Origin: Deltaproteobacteria bacterium UBA1386
Lineage (GTDB): Bacteria > Desulfobacterota > Syntrophorhabdia > Syntrophorhabdales > Syntrophorhabdaceae
Reading direction: 5' to 3'
Length of the DNA: 64,000 nt
NCBI GenBank assembly: GCA_002305765.1
Contig: DBQU01000049.1
Coordinates: 1 to 64,000 of the forward strand
Positions 24,737 through 32,358 of this stretch are shown in pieces. The position numbers and the translations under genes are program-made. The notes below the pieces were generated by a model. The model had not been told where the DNA came from and ran no database searches. It saw nothing but the letters and a program-made list of their open reading frames with translations. The stretch's first letter is position 1. Every line of letters begins with the position of its first letter.

Positions 24737-25057
24737 CTACCTGCAGCGCAGCCATTCGGCGCCAAGGAGGTATGCGAGATATCTTCTCAGAACGCCCGAG
24801 CGGCTGCAGCCCCTCTGCCTGACCTCTTCCTTTCGCTTTCCCCGCGCGAAGAAATAGAGGGCCACAGACCCGCACATGCCCGTCGTGATGAGGAAAACAC
24901 CAATCTCTTCCGACACGTATGACAGAATTGAAGCGATGCCGTTGCCCAGCATAGCGGGGCAAATGCAGATAATCAGGTCTTCCAGGGATATATTGAGCCT
25001 CGGCACGATAATGGCGCTGTTTATGTTCTGGTAGTCATGACGTGTCCCGGGTTCCAT
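24737..25057 (-). CDS. small membrane protein, VirB3/TraL-like candidate
   Basis: A 106-residue protein with PRLNISLEDLI near the N-terminus followed by two hydrophobic segments (about 25-45 and 50-70) and a basic tail. VirB3/TraL proteins start with a similar P-R-L/F segment and have one or two helices; they anchor VirB4. IcmT/DotK are alternatives in I-type systems. The ATG follows the stop of the VirB2-like gene by six bases. The call rests on size, topology and position. Confidence 0.45.
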   Translation of the reverse strand: MEPGTRHDYQNINSAIIVPRLNISLEDLIICICPAMLGNGIASILSYVSEEIGVFLITTGMCGSVALYFFARGKRKEEVRQRGCSRSGVLRRYLAYLLGAEWLRCR

Positions 25058-25063
25058 GGTGAT

Positions 25064-25456
25064 CTATCCCGCGCTTGCCGTCATGGTCGCCTTGATAATC
25101 CCGAGGATCGCCGAGGTTGACACGAGGCAGCCTCCGAAGGCAACCTTCTTCCACGCACCCTGGGCACCCTGGGGGTTGTTGTCCTTGTTCGCCATCACCA
25201 CGAAGCCCCATATGATGAGACCCGTCCCAGCGCAGAAAGAGATCGACAGGAGACCGTACATGATTATATTGGCCAGATTGCTCAGGAACTCCCCGGCATC
25301 GGTGGTCTCCGTTGCCCACCTGCTCTCGTTGAATGTCTGCGCCCATCCGTCCCCGGTACGCACGGCGCCGAATAACAGGCACAATGCGGCGGAAAGGAAG
25401 AACCTGCACAGGCTCCCCAATTTTCCCGCCCTTATCTTCATTGATACAGGGATCAT
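25064..25456 (-). CDS. VirB2/IcmD-like small secreted membrane protein
   Basis: A 130-residue protein with a long signal peptide (hydrophobic about 18-32, cleavage near GDGWAQ) and two transmembrane helices (about 60-83 and 105-125) joined by a short basic loop, KDNNPQGAQGAWKK. This two-helix, Gly-rich hairpin layout is that of VirB2 pilins and of the related IcmC/IcmD (DotE/DotP) proteins. A textbook GGAGG precedes the ATG. It lies in the VirB2-VirB3-VirB11-like order. The exact family cannot be settled by eye. Confidence 0.55.
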   Translation of the reverse strand: MIPVSMKIRAGKLGSLCRFFLSAALCLLFGAVRTGDGWAQTFNESRWATETTDAGEFLSNLANIIMYGLLSISFCAGTGLIIWGFVVMANKDNNPQGAQGAWKKVAFGGCLVSTSAILGIIKATMTASAG

Positions 25457-25457
25457 G

Positions 25458-25937
25458 TTACCTCCTCTCTTCCTTCTTCAATATGTCCGCGAATATCGCT
25501 CTTTCATCGTCAGACTGGAAATAGATGTCACCCCGGTCAAACGAGAGACCTCCGTAGAGGCACCTCTCAACTGCGGCCTTGAAAGACAGGGAAACGTACA
25601 CGACAAGGCCGCCGCTGACGATGAGCTGGAGTACGGTGATGACACTGAGGCCAGCAACACCCTGAGAGAACGCTTCGAGGGCGATGCCGTATCCACCGGC
25701 AAAAAAAGCTATGAGCAGGACGATGAGGCCCGCCATCTTCAGCCACATCGTGATCTTTTTCTGTTTCGACATGAGCGGGCTGCAGTCATCGAGGCTGACC
25801 TCTTGCCTCTTGCCGTCGGTGGTCTCGAAGACCAGCTTTCCCCTGTTTCCTCCCTCGCGTCCGTGAAACACTATCTTCCTTTGAACGGGTACCGGGATCC
25901 TTTCGTCAAGTCTGCCCGGCAGATATCTGACAAGCAC
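25458..25937 (-). CDS. inner-membrane protein of the type IV secretion locus
   Basis: A 159-residue protein with a soluble basic N-terminal part (about 60 residues) and two to three hydrophobic segments (about 66-90 and 95-115). The start is taken at GTG 25937, six bases after AGGAG; a TTG two codons upstream is also in frame. No family is recognised. It lies between the DotC-like lipoprotein and the VirB2-like gene, separated by one and nine bases, so it belongs to the operon and is probably a machine subunit. Confidence 0.5.
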   Translation of the reverse strand: MLVRYLPGRLDERIPVPVQRKIVFHGREGGNRGKLVFETTDGKRQEVSLDDCSPLMSKQKKITMWLKMAGLIVLLIAFFAGGYGIALEAFSQGVAGLSVITVLQLIVSGGLVVYVSLSFKAAVERCLYGGLSFDRGDIYFQSDDERAIFADILKKEERR

Positions 25938-25946
25938 CGTCAACTC

Positions 25947-26609
25947 CTATTCCACCCGGACCGCCTGGCGGCCGAGCTTCTTGTAGAACGCCATCGCCAC
26001 ATCGCACCTTGCCTTGAAGGTCTTCCCGATCACCGCCCATTTTCCGGCGTCGCCGTGAGGCGCTGTCGTCAGGAAGACGTCGTCGGGCTTCGGGGAGTTG
26101 CCGACGAATTGAAAAGCCTCCGCCTCCGTGGCGAATGAATCTACCAGGAAATAGCAGAAATTGGCCCGGTCCCTGCCGAGCCAACCCTCGCCTGATTCAT
26201 CGGAAACGAACCGGGGCGGCGACACGATCTTCCAGACGAGGGTCGGTGCCGAGTAGCTGCTTCCGTCCCGGCTTATCTTGGCCGGATTGTAGACCAGCCT
26301 CACCTGTGCCGGTACAATGGCACCGCCCTTCGTCAATTCGAGATATAAAAGCTCATCGCGGTACCTCCGAACGAAGTCCCGCAATCGCTCATCCAGTTCT
26401 TCCTTACAGAGGCGCGACCCCTCCCGTCTGCCCTCTTCTCTGCCTTCTTCCCGCGCGATCCGCACGGCTTCCGCCTCGATGACATCCTCGGATACTGTCC
26501 TGATGGTGGGAGCGCATCCGCCTCCGCAGAGAAGGATCCCCGCCAGGGCCGTGATACCGACGAGCGAAAAAAGGCGCCTGTTTCCTTCCATGCCCATACC
26601 CATTTTCAT
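25947..26609 (-). CDS. DotC/TraI-like lipoprotein candidate
   Basis: A 220-residue protein with a hydrophobic N-terminus ending GGGCAPT, a non-canonical lipobox that could lipidate Cys32. A Glu/Arg-rich helix (about 43-75) follows, then VYNPAKISRDG and VWKIVSPPRFV, a pattern like the DotC/TraI family in which a YRI..PARF segment precedes a conserved core. DotC is an outer-membrane lipoprotein that positions DotH. The gene follows the DotH-like gene and a small unknown, as in I-type systems. Confidence is moderate. Confidence 0.5.
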   Translation of the reverse strand: MKMGMGMEGNRRLFSLVGITALAGILLCGGGCAPTIRTVSEDVIEAEAVRIAREEGREEGRREGSRLCKEELDERLRDFVRRYRDELLYLELTKGGAIVPAQVRLVYNPAKISRDGSSYSAPTLVWKIVSPPRFVSDESGEGWLGRDRANFCYFLVDSFATEAEAFQFVGNSPKPDDVFLTTAPHGDAGKWAVIGKTFKARCDVAMAFYKKLGRQAVRVE

Positions 26610-26878
26610 TCCCCGCGCGCCTTCCTGTCACCGGCAGCAGGCGCACCGGTCAATGCTGCCCCGGCCTCCTGCCGGAACTGGAATGGGTATTCCACCGAGA
26701 AGGACCTCACGAAGGCGATCTGCCGCGAAAGGGCGCGTATGAGGGACGAGCGGCCGGCGTCGGGAGCAGAGCCTTGCGGTCCCTCCTGCGCCTGCGCCAC
26801 GAGCGGCGATATGAAGCCCCAAACCAGCACAAGAAGAGTTGCACAGCAGCTAACGGCTGTTTCTGAACGTCTTGCCAT
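26606..26878 (-). CDS. small secreted protein of the secretion locus
   Basis: A 90-residue protein with a signal peptide (VSCCATLLVLVWGFISPLVAQAQ) and a short mature part with RALSRQIAFVRSFSVEYPF. It overlaps the DotH-like gene by 29 bases upstream and the DotC-like gene by four bases downstream, so it is translated with them. I do not recognise it. Its size could fit a small stabilising partner of the outer-membrane core, as DotD and VirB7 are, but there is no lipobox and no DotD-like domain visible. Confidence 0.5.
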   Translation of the reverse strand: MARRSETAVSCCATLLVLVWGFISPLVAQAQEGPQGSAPDAGRSSLIRALSRQIAFVRSFSVEYPFQFRQEAGAALTGAPAAGDRKARGE

Positions 26879-27701
26879 CGCCCACCCTCCTTACCGTTAT
26901 TTCCCGGCTCCGCGATGCCACAACGCTTGTCCCGTTGCCGAGGTCCAGGGCAAAATCGGCATCGCCCACGGGCATCACCTTCCCGGCTATCATGAAGACA
27001 TGAAGCTCCGGTTTCTGGAGTTTCATCATCCGTATGAAAGGATAGTCACTGAGATTCGTCAGTGAAGGCGACCGGCCCTCGAGGAGAATGTCTTCTGCTG
27101 TGCCCTTCTCGGGGATGCGCTGTGTCGTGATGACGCGCACCATTGCGTCCGTTATGTCGGACACGCCACCCATGCCTGACCGCCTTACGTTGACGGTGAG
27201 GTCCGCCTCTCCCGATGCCCCGTTCTCGACAAGCAAATAATGGTGGGGCAACTGGTCACCCGCTTGCGTTCTTTCGAAAACAATAATGTTGGTCGACTTG
27301 AATTCTCTCACTGGAAAGATGATGAGGGAGTTGCCTCTCGTCTCGATGTTGAATTTCTCCCTTGCGCCGATCGCGATATCGTCGACGCTGAAACTGTAAG
27401 GGAGATTGATGACGCTGCCGTACCCGTATGAGAGATGGATGGTGGGCACCGCACCCGGCACTTCGTCGACATCGCGCTCCCTCGCCCGTGCCAGCTCGTG
27501 ATCCTTTTCTATGAGAGGCTTGAGGCGCTGCACCTTCTCCTTCATCTCGACGATGTCCTTCTCGGGAAGATCGAAGGGAGGGACAACGATCTGCCCCTCA
27601 GCCTGCTGCTTCGGGGTCTCCTGAGGCATGTCCGGCGCGGCCTCAGCCACCGGCAGGCTCAGAAAAACGGACAATATACAGACCGAAAGGGTTCTCCACA
27701 C
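26850..27701 (-). CDS. VirB9/DotH (IcmK)-like outer-membrane core protein
   Basis: A 283-residue protein with a signal peptide (SVCILSVFLSLPVAEA) and a VirB9-type N-domain: YGYGSVINLPYSFSVDDIA, then FNIETRGNSLIIFPV and TNIIVF, the alternating-strand pattern in which VirB9 and DotH proteins read RGNxLxIxP...TNLxV. The C-terminal part would bind the VirB10/DotG and lipoprotein partners. A GTG start follows AAGGAG. It overlaps the VirB8-like gene by 59 bases, an unusually long overlap. Confidence 0.7.
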   Translation of the reverse strand: MWRTLSVCILSVFLSLPVAEAAPDMPQETPKQQAEGQIVVPPFDLPEKDIVEMKEKVQRLKPLIEKDHELARARERDVDEVPGAVPTIHLSYGYGSVINLPYSFSVDDIAIGAREKFNIETRGNSLIIFPVREFKSTNIIVFERTQAGDQLPHHYLLVENGASGEADLTVNVRRSGMGGVSDITDAMVRVITTQRIPEKGTAEDILLEGRSPSLTNLSDYPFIRMMKLQKPELHVFMIAGKVMPVGDADFALDLGNGTSVVASRSREITVRRVGDGKTFRNSR

Positions 27702-28332
27702 TGCGCGCTCCTTTGTACAGCTTGATCTCGTACGTCTTTAGCTTGAGGTCTTCGCTCGCCGCTTCCTCTCCAACCACACGAACGGCATTGAGTCTGACCG
27801 AGGCAAGAACGACCGCTTCCTTGCCGCGTATCTTCGAGTCCTTGAGAGCATTCCACTCGGCGGTGACGATGAGCTTTTGGTCCGACAGGGACTTGAGATA
27901 ATTGTCCCGGTACGGCTCGTAAAAAGCCTTGAAGGACGCGGGATCGAAACGCTTCGACACGCGACTTATCCGGTTGGCAAGATCGCTTTGGGACCTCACC
28001 TCCACATAGGTCCAGCCGAGGATGTCCCTGATCGCGTCCCTGCAGAAGATCTCAAGCTCCGGCCAGTGGATCTTGTCGGGATCGTCTGCGCGGACGAGAG
28101 ATGGCCTTCCCGTGGAATCCATGAAGACGATCTTGTCCCTTCCTTTCCCGGCAACCACGATGACGATCGACGCAACCACCATGATGATGCTGAGGACCAC
28201 CGTGGCAACGGGAATAACAAGCAGAGCCCGGGACGTGAGCTTCAATCCCCGGAATATGCCTATCTCTATCGCAAGGGCCTCGCCGCCGTCCGGGTCTGGA
28301 GCCTCTTTCTTTTGTTTTCCGAAAACAGCCAT
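27643..28332 (-). CDS. VirB8/DotI (IcmL)-like inner-membrane protein
   Basis: A 229-residue bitopic protein: cytoplasmic N-terminus, one long transmembrane helix (about 37-63, ALLVIPVATVVLSIIMVVAS) and a periplasmic domain with the VirB8-like pattern RFDPASFKAFYEPY and DNYLKSLSDQKLIVTAEWN. VirB8/DotI/TraM proteins form a periplasmic NTF2-like domain that nucleates the inner-membrane complex. It sits directly upstream of the VirB9-like gene, the usual order. The long overlap with that gene suggests tight coupling. Confidence 0.7.
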   Translation of the reverse strand: MAVFGKQKKEAPDPDGGEALAIEIGIFRGLKLTSRALLVIPVATVVLSIIMVVASIVIVVAGKGRDKIVFMDSTGRPSLVRADDPDKIHWPELEIFCRDAIRDILGWTYVEVRSQSDLANRISRVSKRFDPASFKAFYEPYRDNYLKSLSDQKLIVTAEWNALKDSKIRGKEAVVLASVRLNAVRVVGEEAASEDLKLKTYEIKLYKGARSVENPFGLYIVRFSEPAGG

Positions 28333-28387
28333 CGGTCTCCTGCTATATGATAAATAGCACCATCGAACATATGGTTATTCGCGCTTT

Positions 28388-28426
28388 TGACGCTTGAACC
28401 CGTGAACTCTTGACCTTTTGAACCGC
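28388..28426. repeat. phased 7-8 bp intergenic repeat, copy A
   Basis: Five consecutive units begin with TGA at 28388, 28395, 28403, 28411 and 28419: TGACGCT, TGAACCCG, TGAACTCT, TGACCTTT and TGAACCGC. The same unit occurs in inverse orientation (GGTTCAAG) at 30412-30442 on the other side of the coupling-protein gene. Other degenerate 7-mer arrays occur between genes in this window. Function is unknown. Confidence 0.65.
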
Positions 28427-28430
28427 TTCT

Positions 28431-28685
28431 ATGACCGAATTGATCACAAAACTCATCGGCACCACGCAGACAATGGTCTCTCCCTTGATGCCCGTTCTGG
28501 GAACCTTCCTCATCATCAAGGGCCTCATACGGCTTGCCAACGGAAATGAGGCCGCGAAGGGAGGAGCCGGGGGTGGAAAGATGATCATCATCGGAGCCTT
28601 CCTGACATGCTACAAGCTGACCTCGTGGATCGTCATCTCCACCCTCACCCGCTGCGGCCTGTATCTCGGCAACGCAGGTCTGTAG
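28431..28685 (+). CDS. small two-helix membrane protein on the opposite strand (IcmC/VirB2-like candidate)
   Basis: An 84-residue protein with hydrophobic helices at about 18-32 (LMPVLGTFLIIKGLI) and 50-72, joined by the small-residue loop GNEAAKGGAGGGK. This resembles the IcmC/IcmD/TraQ group of small I-type secretion proteins. Codon third positions are GC-rich as in neighbouring genes, supporting a real gene. It reads plus, against all surrounding secretion genes, and its 3' end overlaps the coupling-protein gene by 41 bases, tail to tail. No good ribosome-binding site is visible. Confidence 0.55.
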   Translation: MTELITKLIGTTQTMVSPLMPVLGTFLIIKGLIRLANGNEAAKGGAGGGKMIIIGAFLTCYKLTSWIVISTLTRCGLYLGNAGL

Positions 28686-30387
28686 ACCTTCTTTCCTGCA
28701 AGGTGCCCAATGTCGTCTTCTTCACATATTTCATCAATCTCAATTGTTTCACGTTACCCGCCGGGGGGATGTAGCGCGTTCTGAACCGTCTCACCTCGTC
28801 CCCGGCAAAGATGTACCCTTCACCGACCTTGAGCCCGGCCAGATCTCTCATCTCTACGCGGCTGCCTTTCTGAAAGGCATAGGTGCCGTCCCAGTTGCCA
28901 AGGCTCTCCATCATTTTGCTGTCGTTCCGGATGTTGGGCATCATGAAGAAGGATTCGCCCGCCCTCTCCGCCAGAAATTTAGCCGTGTCCGTATCCTCCA
29001 CCTTCATAACGATCTTGTAGTTCGTGTTCCCGATGAGCCGCTTTGCGTCCGTTTCCGACGTCTTGAAGAGCGATGCAAGCTCCTGAACGGATATGATGAC
29101 GCCAAAACCGAGAGAGCGTCCCTGGGCAAGGATGGTATCAAAACCTTCAACGGCATAGGACCCGTATTCGTCGGCAATGAGGGTGAAGGGGATCGAGGGT
29201 CTGCCGCGGCGGACATCACGCCGTATCTCTTCATAATCCCCTTCCACTCTCGTTCCGAGGGCCGTCGTCAAAGCGATCTTGAAGGCATTGAGGGCGAGTC
29301 TCCCCAGCGCCTGAAGGGTCGAGATGGAATACGACAGGGAAGGAAGGAGAACGACGAGAATGCGGCTGTTTGAGACCACGTCGACCATGTCGATCTCGGG
29401 AGCGTCTGTATCGAAGATCCTGTTGAAGGTTCCAGCGAGGAGATCGAGGGGGGCGCCCCACTGCTGAACGAAGAACCCGTATTGCCTGAGGGCCTCCCCG
29501 GCCGCGGGGGACATCCGGCCCTGGCCCCTGTTGCGGTATTCCTCCCAGCCGGGCAGGTCGCCGAGAAGCCCCCTCAGCCGGGCCTTCACAGGCTGCCCGC
29601 CGTCGTACAGGGGATACCTTTCGTCAGCCTCCAGCGACAGGAGCTCATCGAAGGCGAGATGTCTTCGCACCTCCGACGGCGTGAGGACATACTCTCCGAA
29701 CACCTCGGGGTGGTCCCTCCTGTAGACAAGCTGGGTAAGCACCGCTTTCATGAGTATCTTGCCCCGCTCCTGCCAGTAGACCTGGTCCCCCTCTGCCTGT
29801 TTCAGGAAACCCGTCATGATCTCGGCGAGAAAATCGGCGTCGCCGTATGTCATGAAATTGAAGGTGTGCGACTGCGAAGGGTTGAGGAAATTGAGAACCA
29901 GAAGATCTTCCACACGGTCGCACCTCTCGATGATCTCGTAGAGCACTTCATAGGTGTCAGTGACGTCCGACTTGCCGTCGATGAAACAGAAGCCTCCCCC
30001 GAGCCTCATGATGGAGTCGGCGATGGTCCTGATGGCTGTCGTCTTGCCCGATCCTGTCGTGCCGATGAGCATCCCGTGACGGGTCAGCTCCCCGATGGGC
30101 AGCATGACGGGCAGCCCATAGTGGTCCTTCCCGAGAAACACGGCGGCCTCGCCCTCACGGCGCGCGAAAACGGGGGCGGGTGAATTCGTCGATGCCATGA
30201 ACTGCAGGACGAGTCCGGCTCCGAAGAGACAGAACGCCGCAAGGGGGCTCAGAAACGCCATTGCCGCCGAAACAGCCGTCATCACCCAGGGGTTGACCCA
30301 CCGGATCTTCAGCCACGTCCCGGGACTCAGCCGCGAGGCAGGGGTGATCCTTGCCCGGTGCGCCCTTTCGTCGATGGAACGTGCCAT
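28645..30387 (-). CDS. dotL: type IV coupling ATPase (DotL/VirD4/TraD family)
   Basis: A 580-residue coupling protein. Two N-terminal transmembrane helices (about 33-50 and 51-68) precede the ATPase with Walker A GTTGSGKTT (109-117) and Walker B FTLIADEYG (401-409), followed by the family-like FDTILAQGRSLGFGVII. Such hexamers bring substrates to the secretion channel. Legionella DotL is longer (783), with a C-terminal tail for adaptor binding that is absent here, so adaptors such as IcmSW are not expected. It is the first minus-strand gene of the locus and lacks an obvious ribosome-binding site. Confidence 0.82.
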   Translation of the reverse strand: MARSIDERAHRARITPASRLSPGTWLKIRWVNPWVMTAVSAAMAFLSPLAAFCLFGAGLVLQFMASTNSPAPVFARREGEAAVFLGKDHYGLPVMLPIGELTRHGMLIGTTGSGKTTAIRTIADSIMRLGGGFCFIDGKSDVTDTYEVLYEIIERCDRVEDLLVLNFLNPSQSHTFNFMTYGDADFLAEIMTGFLKQAEGDQVYWQERGKILMKAVLTQLVYRRDHPEVFGEYVLTPSEVRRHLAFDELLSLEADERYPLYDGGQPVKARLRGLLGDLPGWEEYRNRGQGRMSPAAGEALRQYGFFVQQWGAPLDLLAGTFNRIFDTDAPEIDMVDVVSNSRILVVLLPSLSYSISTLQALGRLALNAFKIALTTALGTRVEGDYEEIRRDVRRGRPSIPFTLIADEYGSYAVEGFDTILAQGRSLGFGVIISVQELASLFKTSETDAKRLIGNTNYKIVMKVEDTDTAKFLAERAGESFFMMPNIRNDSKMMESLGNWDGTYAFQKGSRVEMRDLAGLKVGEGYIFAGDEVRRFRTRYIPPAGNVKQLRLMKYVKKTTLGTLQERRSTDLRCRDTGRSG

Positions 30388-30411
30388 GTCTTTGGGAATA
30401 GCAGAAAAGAC

Positions 30412-30442
30412 GGTTCAAGAGTTCAAGGGTTCCAGGTTCTGG
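30412..30442. repeat. phased 8 bp intergenic repeat, copy B
   Basis: Units GGTTCAAG, AGTTCAAG, GGTTCCAG and GTTCTGG follow one another just upstream of the coupling-protein start. They are the reverse complement of copy A (CTTGAACC type) at 28388-28426, so the two arrays flank the coupling-protein gene in inverted orientation. Confidence 0.65.
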
Positions 30443-30510
30443 GTGCCTGACCTCGTTCGTGTTTGGCGCGGACCTGTCCGCATGCATGCGGGAAGCACAG
30501 ACCTCTGAGG

Positions 30511-30533
30511 CCTGCGACCTGCGACCTGCGACC
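30511..30533. repeat. 7-bp tandem repeat ahead of proS
   Basis: The heptamer CTGCGAC is repeated three times in phase and is followed by CGTCCGC. It lies in the 258-base gap between the divergent coupling-protein and proS genes. It belongs to the same kind of short phased arrays seen at 33581 and 48712. Confidence 0.6.
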
Positions 30534-30554
30534 GTCCGCGCGAAGCGCAGACTA

Positions 30555-30583
30555 TTGCTCATGGGGCCAAATCATGGTACATT
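30555..30583 (+). promoter_or_regulatory. probable sigma-70 promoter of proS
   Basis: TTGCTC is followed after 17 bases by TACATT, giving a start point about 55 bases before the proS ATG. The glcD promoter in this window uses the same TTGCTC -35 with the same spacing. Confidence 0.4.
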
Positions 30584-30645
30584 CTGACGGTTTAGCAGTC
30601 CCGTTTCCAGACGTTCGAACACATATCTCAGTTGAAGGAGCAAGC

Positions 30646-32358
30646 ATGCTGTTCTCGAAAATGTTCATCCCCACCGTCAAGGAAGACCCGAAAGAGGCCG
30701 AGGTCGCGAGCCATCGCCTCATGTTGAGGGCAGGGTTCATCAGGCGCCTGGCATCGGGTGTCTATACCTGGCTTCCTCTGGGGCTCAGGTCGCTCCGAAA
30801 GGTGGAGCAGATCATCCGCGAGGAGATGAACCGGAAGGGCGCCCAGGAGATCTTCATGCCCGCCGTCCAGCCGAAGGAGCTCTGGGTCGAGAGCACGCGG
30901 TGGGAAAAGTACGGCAAGGAGCTCCTGCGCTTTGTCGACAGGAACAACCGCGAGCTGTGCCTCGGGCCCACCCACGAGGAGGTGGTCACCGACCTCGTGC
31001 GGAGGGAGGTCAAATCCTACAAGGACCTCCCCGTCAACCTCTACCAGATACAGAACAAGTTCCGCGACGAGATCAGGCCCCGCTTCGGGATCATGCGCTC
31101 CCGCGAGTTCTCGATGAAGGACGCCTACAGCTTCGATGTCGACGAGTCCGGGGCGGAGAAGAGCTACAAGGAGATGTACGAAGCCTACGTCAGCATCTTC
31201 ACGCGGTGCGGGTTCAGGTTCCGCGTCGTCGAGGCCGATACCGGCCAGATAGGGGGGAGCTTCTCCCACGAGTTCATGGTGCTCGCCGACACGGGCGAGG
31301 ACATCATCATCTCCTGTGACGCCTGCGGGTATGCGGCAAACCTCGAAAGGGCCGAGGTGGGGTTCACGGACGGGCCCGTCTCCGGGAAGAAGGGCCTCCA
31401 CAGGCGCGTGGAGACGCCTAACCAGCGGAAGATAGACGAGGTCTCCTCCTTCCTCGGGATAACGCCGGACAAGCTCCTCAAGACCATCATCTACAACACG
31501 GATAAAGGGACGATCGGCGTCCTCGTCCGGGGTGACAGGGAGATAAACGACACGAAGCTGAAGAACCTCCTCAAGCTGGAGGAAATGGAGCTTGCCGACG
31601 AGAGGACCATCGAGGAGGCAACGGGCGGGCCTTTAGGCTTCTCGGGCCCCATCGGCCTTTCCATTCCCCTTTACGCCGACATGGACCTCACGTTCATGGA
31701 GGACTTCGTGATAGGCGGCAACGAACGTGATGTCCACGTGGTGGACGTCAACGTGGGTGATCTCACGGTCAAAGGGTTCTACGACATAAAGGTGGCCGTG
31801 GCCGGCGACCGCTGTCCCCGGTGCGAGAGCGGCAAACTCGTCGCGACGCGGGGCATCGAGGTGGGGCACATCTTCAAACTCGGCCTCAAGTACAGCAAGG
31901 CGATGAACGCCACCTTCCTCGACAGCGAGGGCAAGGACCAGTTCATGGTCATGGGATGCTACGGGATCGGCGTCGGCAGGACCGTGGCCGCCGCCATCGA
32001 ACAGGGCAACGACGAGAACGGCATGATACTGCCCCTGCCGATCGCCCCCTTCGAGGTGGATGTGCTGCCCGTGAACACCACCCACGAGGAGAGCATGAAG
32101 GTCGCCCGTCAGATATACGAGGAGCTCCTGGCGAACGGCGTCGACGCCATCCTTGACGACCGCGACGAGCGACCGGGTGTCAAGTTCAAGGATTGCGACC
32201 TCATCGGGATACCCCTTCGGATCACGATAGGGGAACGGGGCCTCAAGGAAGGCATCGTGGAGATAAAACGACGGGACAGCAAGGAATTCGAAAAGGTGCC
32301 TGCAAAGGAAGCGGCACGGAGGGTCATGAACTATGTTAAAAACGCTAAACATCCCTGA
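30646..32358 (+). CDS. proS: prolyl-tRNA synthetase
   Basis: A 570-residue class II synthetase that charges tRNA-Pro, the same length as the Escherichia coli enzyme. It begins MLFSKMFIPTVKEDP; motif 2 lies around NKFRDEIRPRFGIMRSREF, and the central editing insert (about 225-385) contains FLGITPDKLLKTIIY, so this is the bacterial type with an Ala-tRNA-Pro editing domain. The C-terminal anticodon domain has ILPLPIAPFEVDVLPVN. The ATG at 30646 follows GGAG at five bases; the frame is open 61 codons further upstream without family-like sequence. The stop overlaps the next gene by 26 bases. Confidence 0.96.
   Translation: MLFSKMFIPTVKEDPKEAEVASHRLMLRAGFIRRLASGVYTWLPLGLRSLRKVEQIIREEMNRKGAQEIFMPAVQPKELWVESTRWEKYGKELLRFVDRNNRELCLGPTHEEVVTDLVRREVKSYKDLPVNLYQIQNKFRDEIRPRFGIMRSREFSMKDAYSFDVDESGAEKSYKEMYEAYVSIFTRCGFRFRVVEADTGQIGGSFSHEFMVLADTGEDIIISCDACGYAANLERAEVGFTDGPVSGKKGLHRRVETPNQRKIDEVSSFLGITPDKLLKTIIYNTDKGTIGVLVRGDREINDTKLKNLLKLEEMELADERTIEEATGGPLGFSGPIGLSIPLYADMDLTFMEDFVIGGNERDVHVVDVNVGDLTVKGFYDIKVAVAGDRCPRCESGKLVATRGIEVGHIFKLGLKYSKAMNATFLDSEGKDQFMVMGCYGIGVGRTVAAAIEQGNDENGMILPLPIAPFEVDVLPVNTTHEESMKVARQIYEELLANGVDAILDDRDERPGVKFKDCDLIGIPLRITIGERGLKEGIVEIKRRDSKEFEKVPAKEAARRVMNYVKNAKHP

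Noticed and set aside
28343..28591. Minus-strand frame of 82 codons between the dotL-like and VirB8-like genes.
   Set aside because: Its composition (Pro-rich then irregular) is poor, and the opposite plus-strand frame has better codon use and a two-helix membrane layout.
30463..30645. Extension of proS by 61 codons at the N-terminus.
   Set aside because: The extra residues do not resemble ProRS; it spans the intergenic 7-bp repeat and the promoter-like site, and the ATG at 30646 has a proper ribosome-binding site and gives the usual length.
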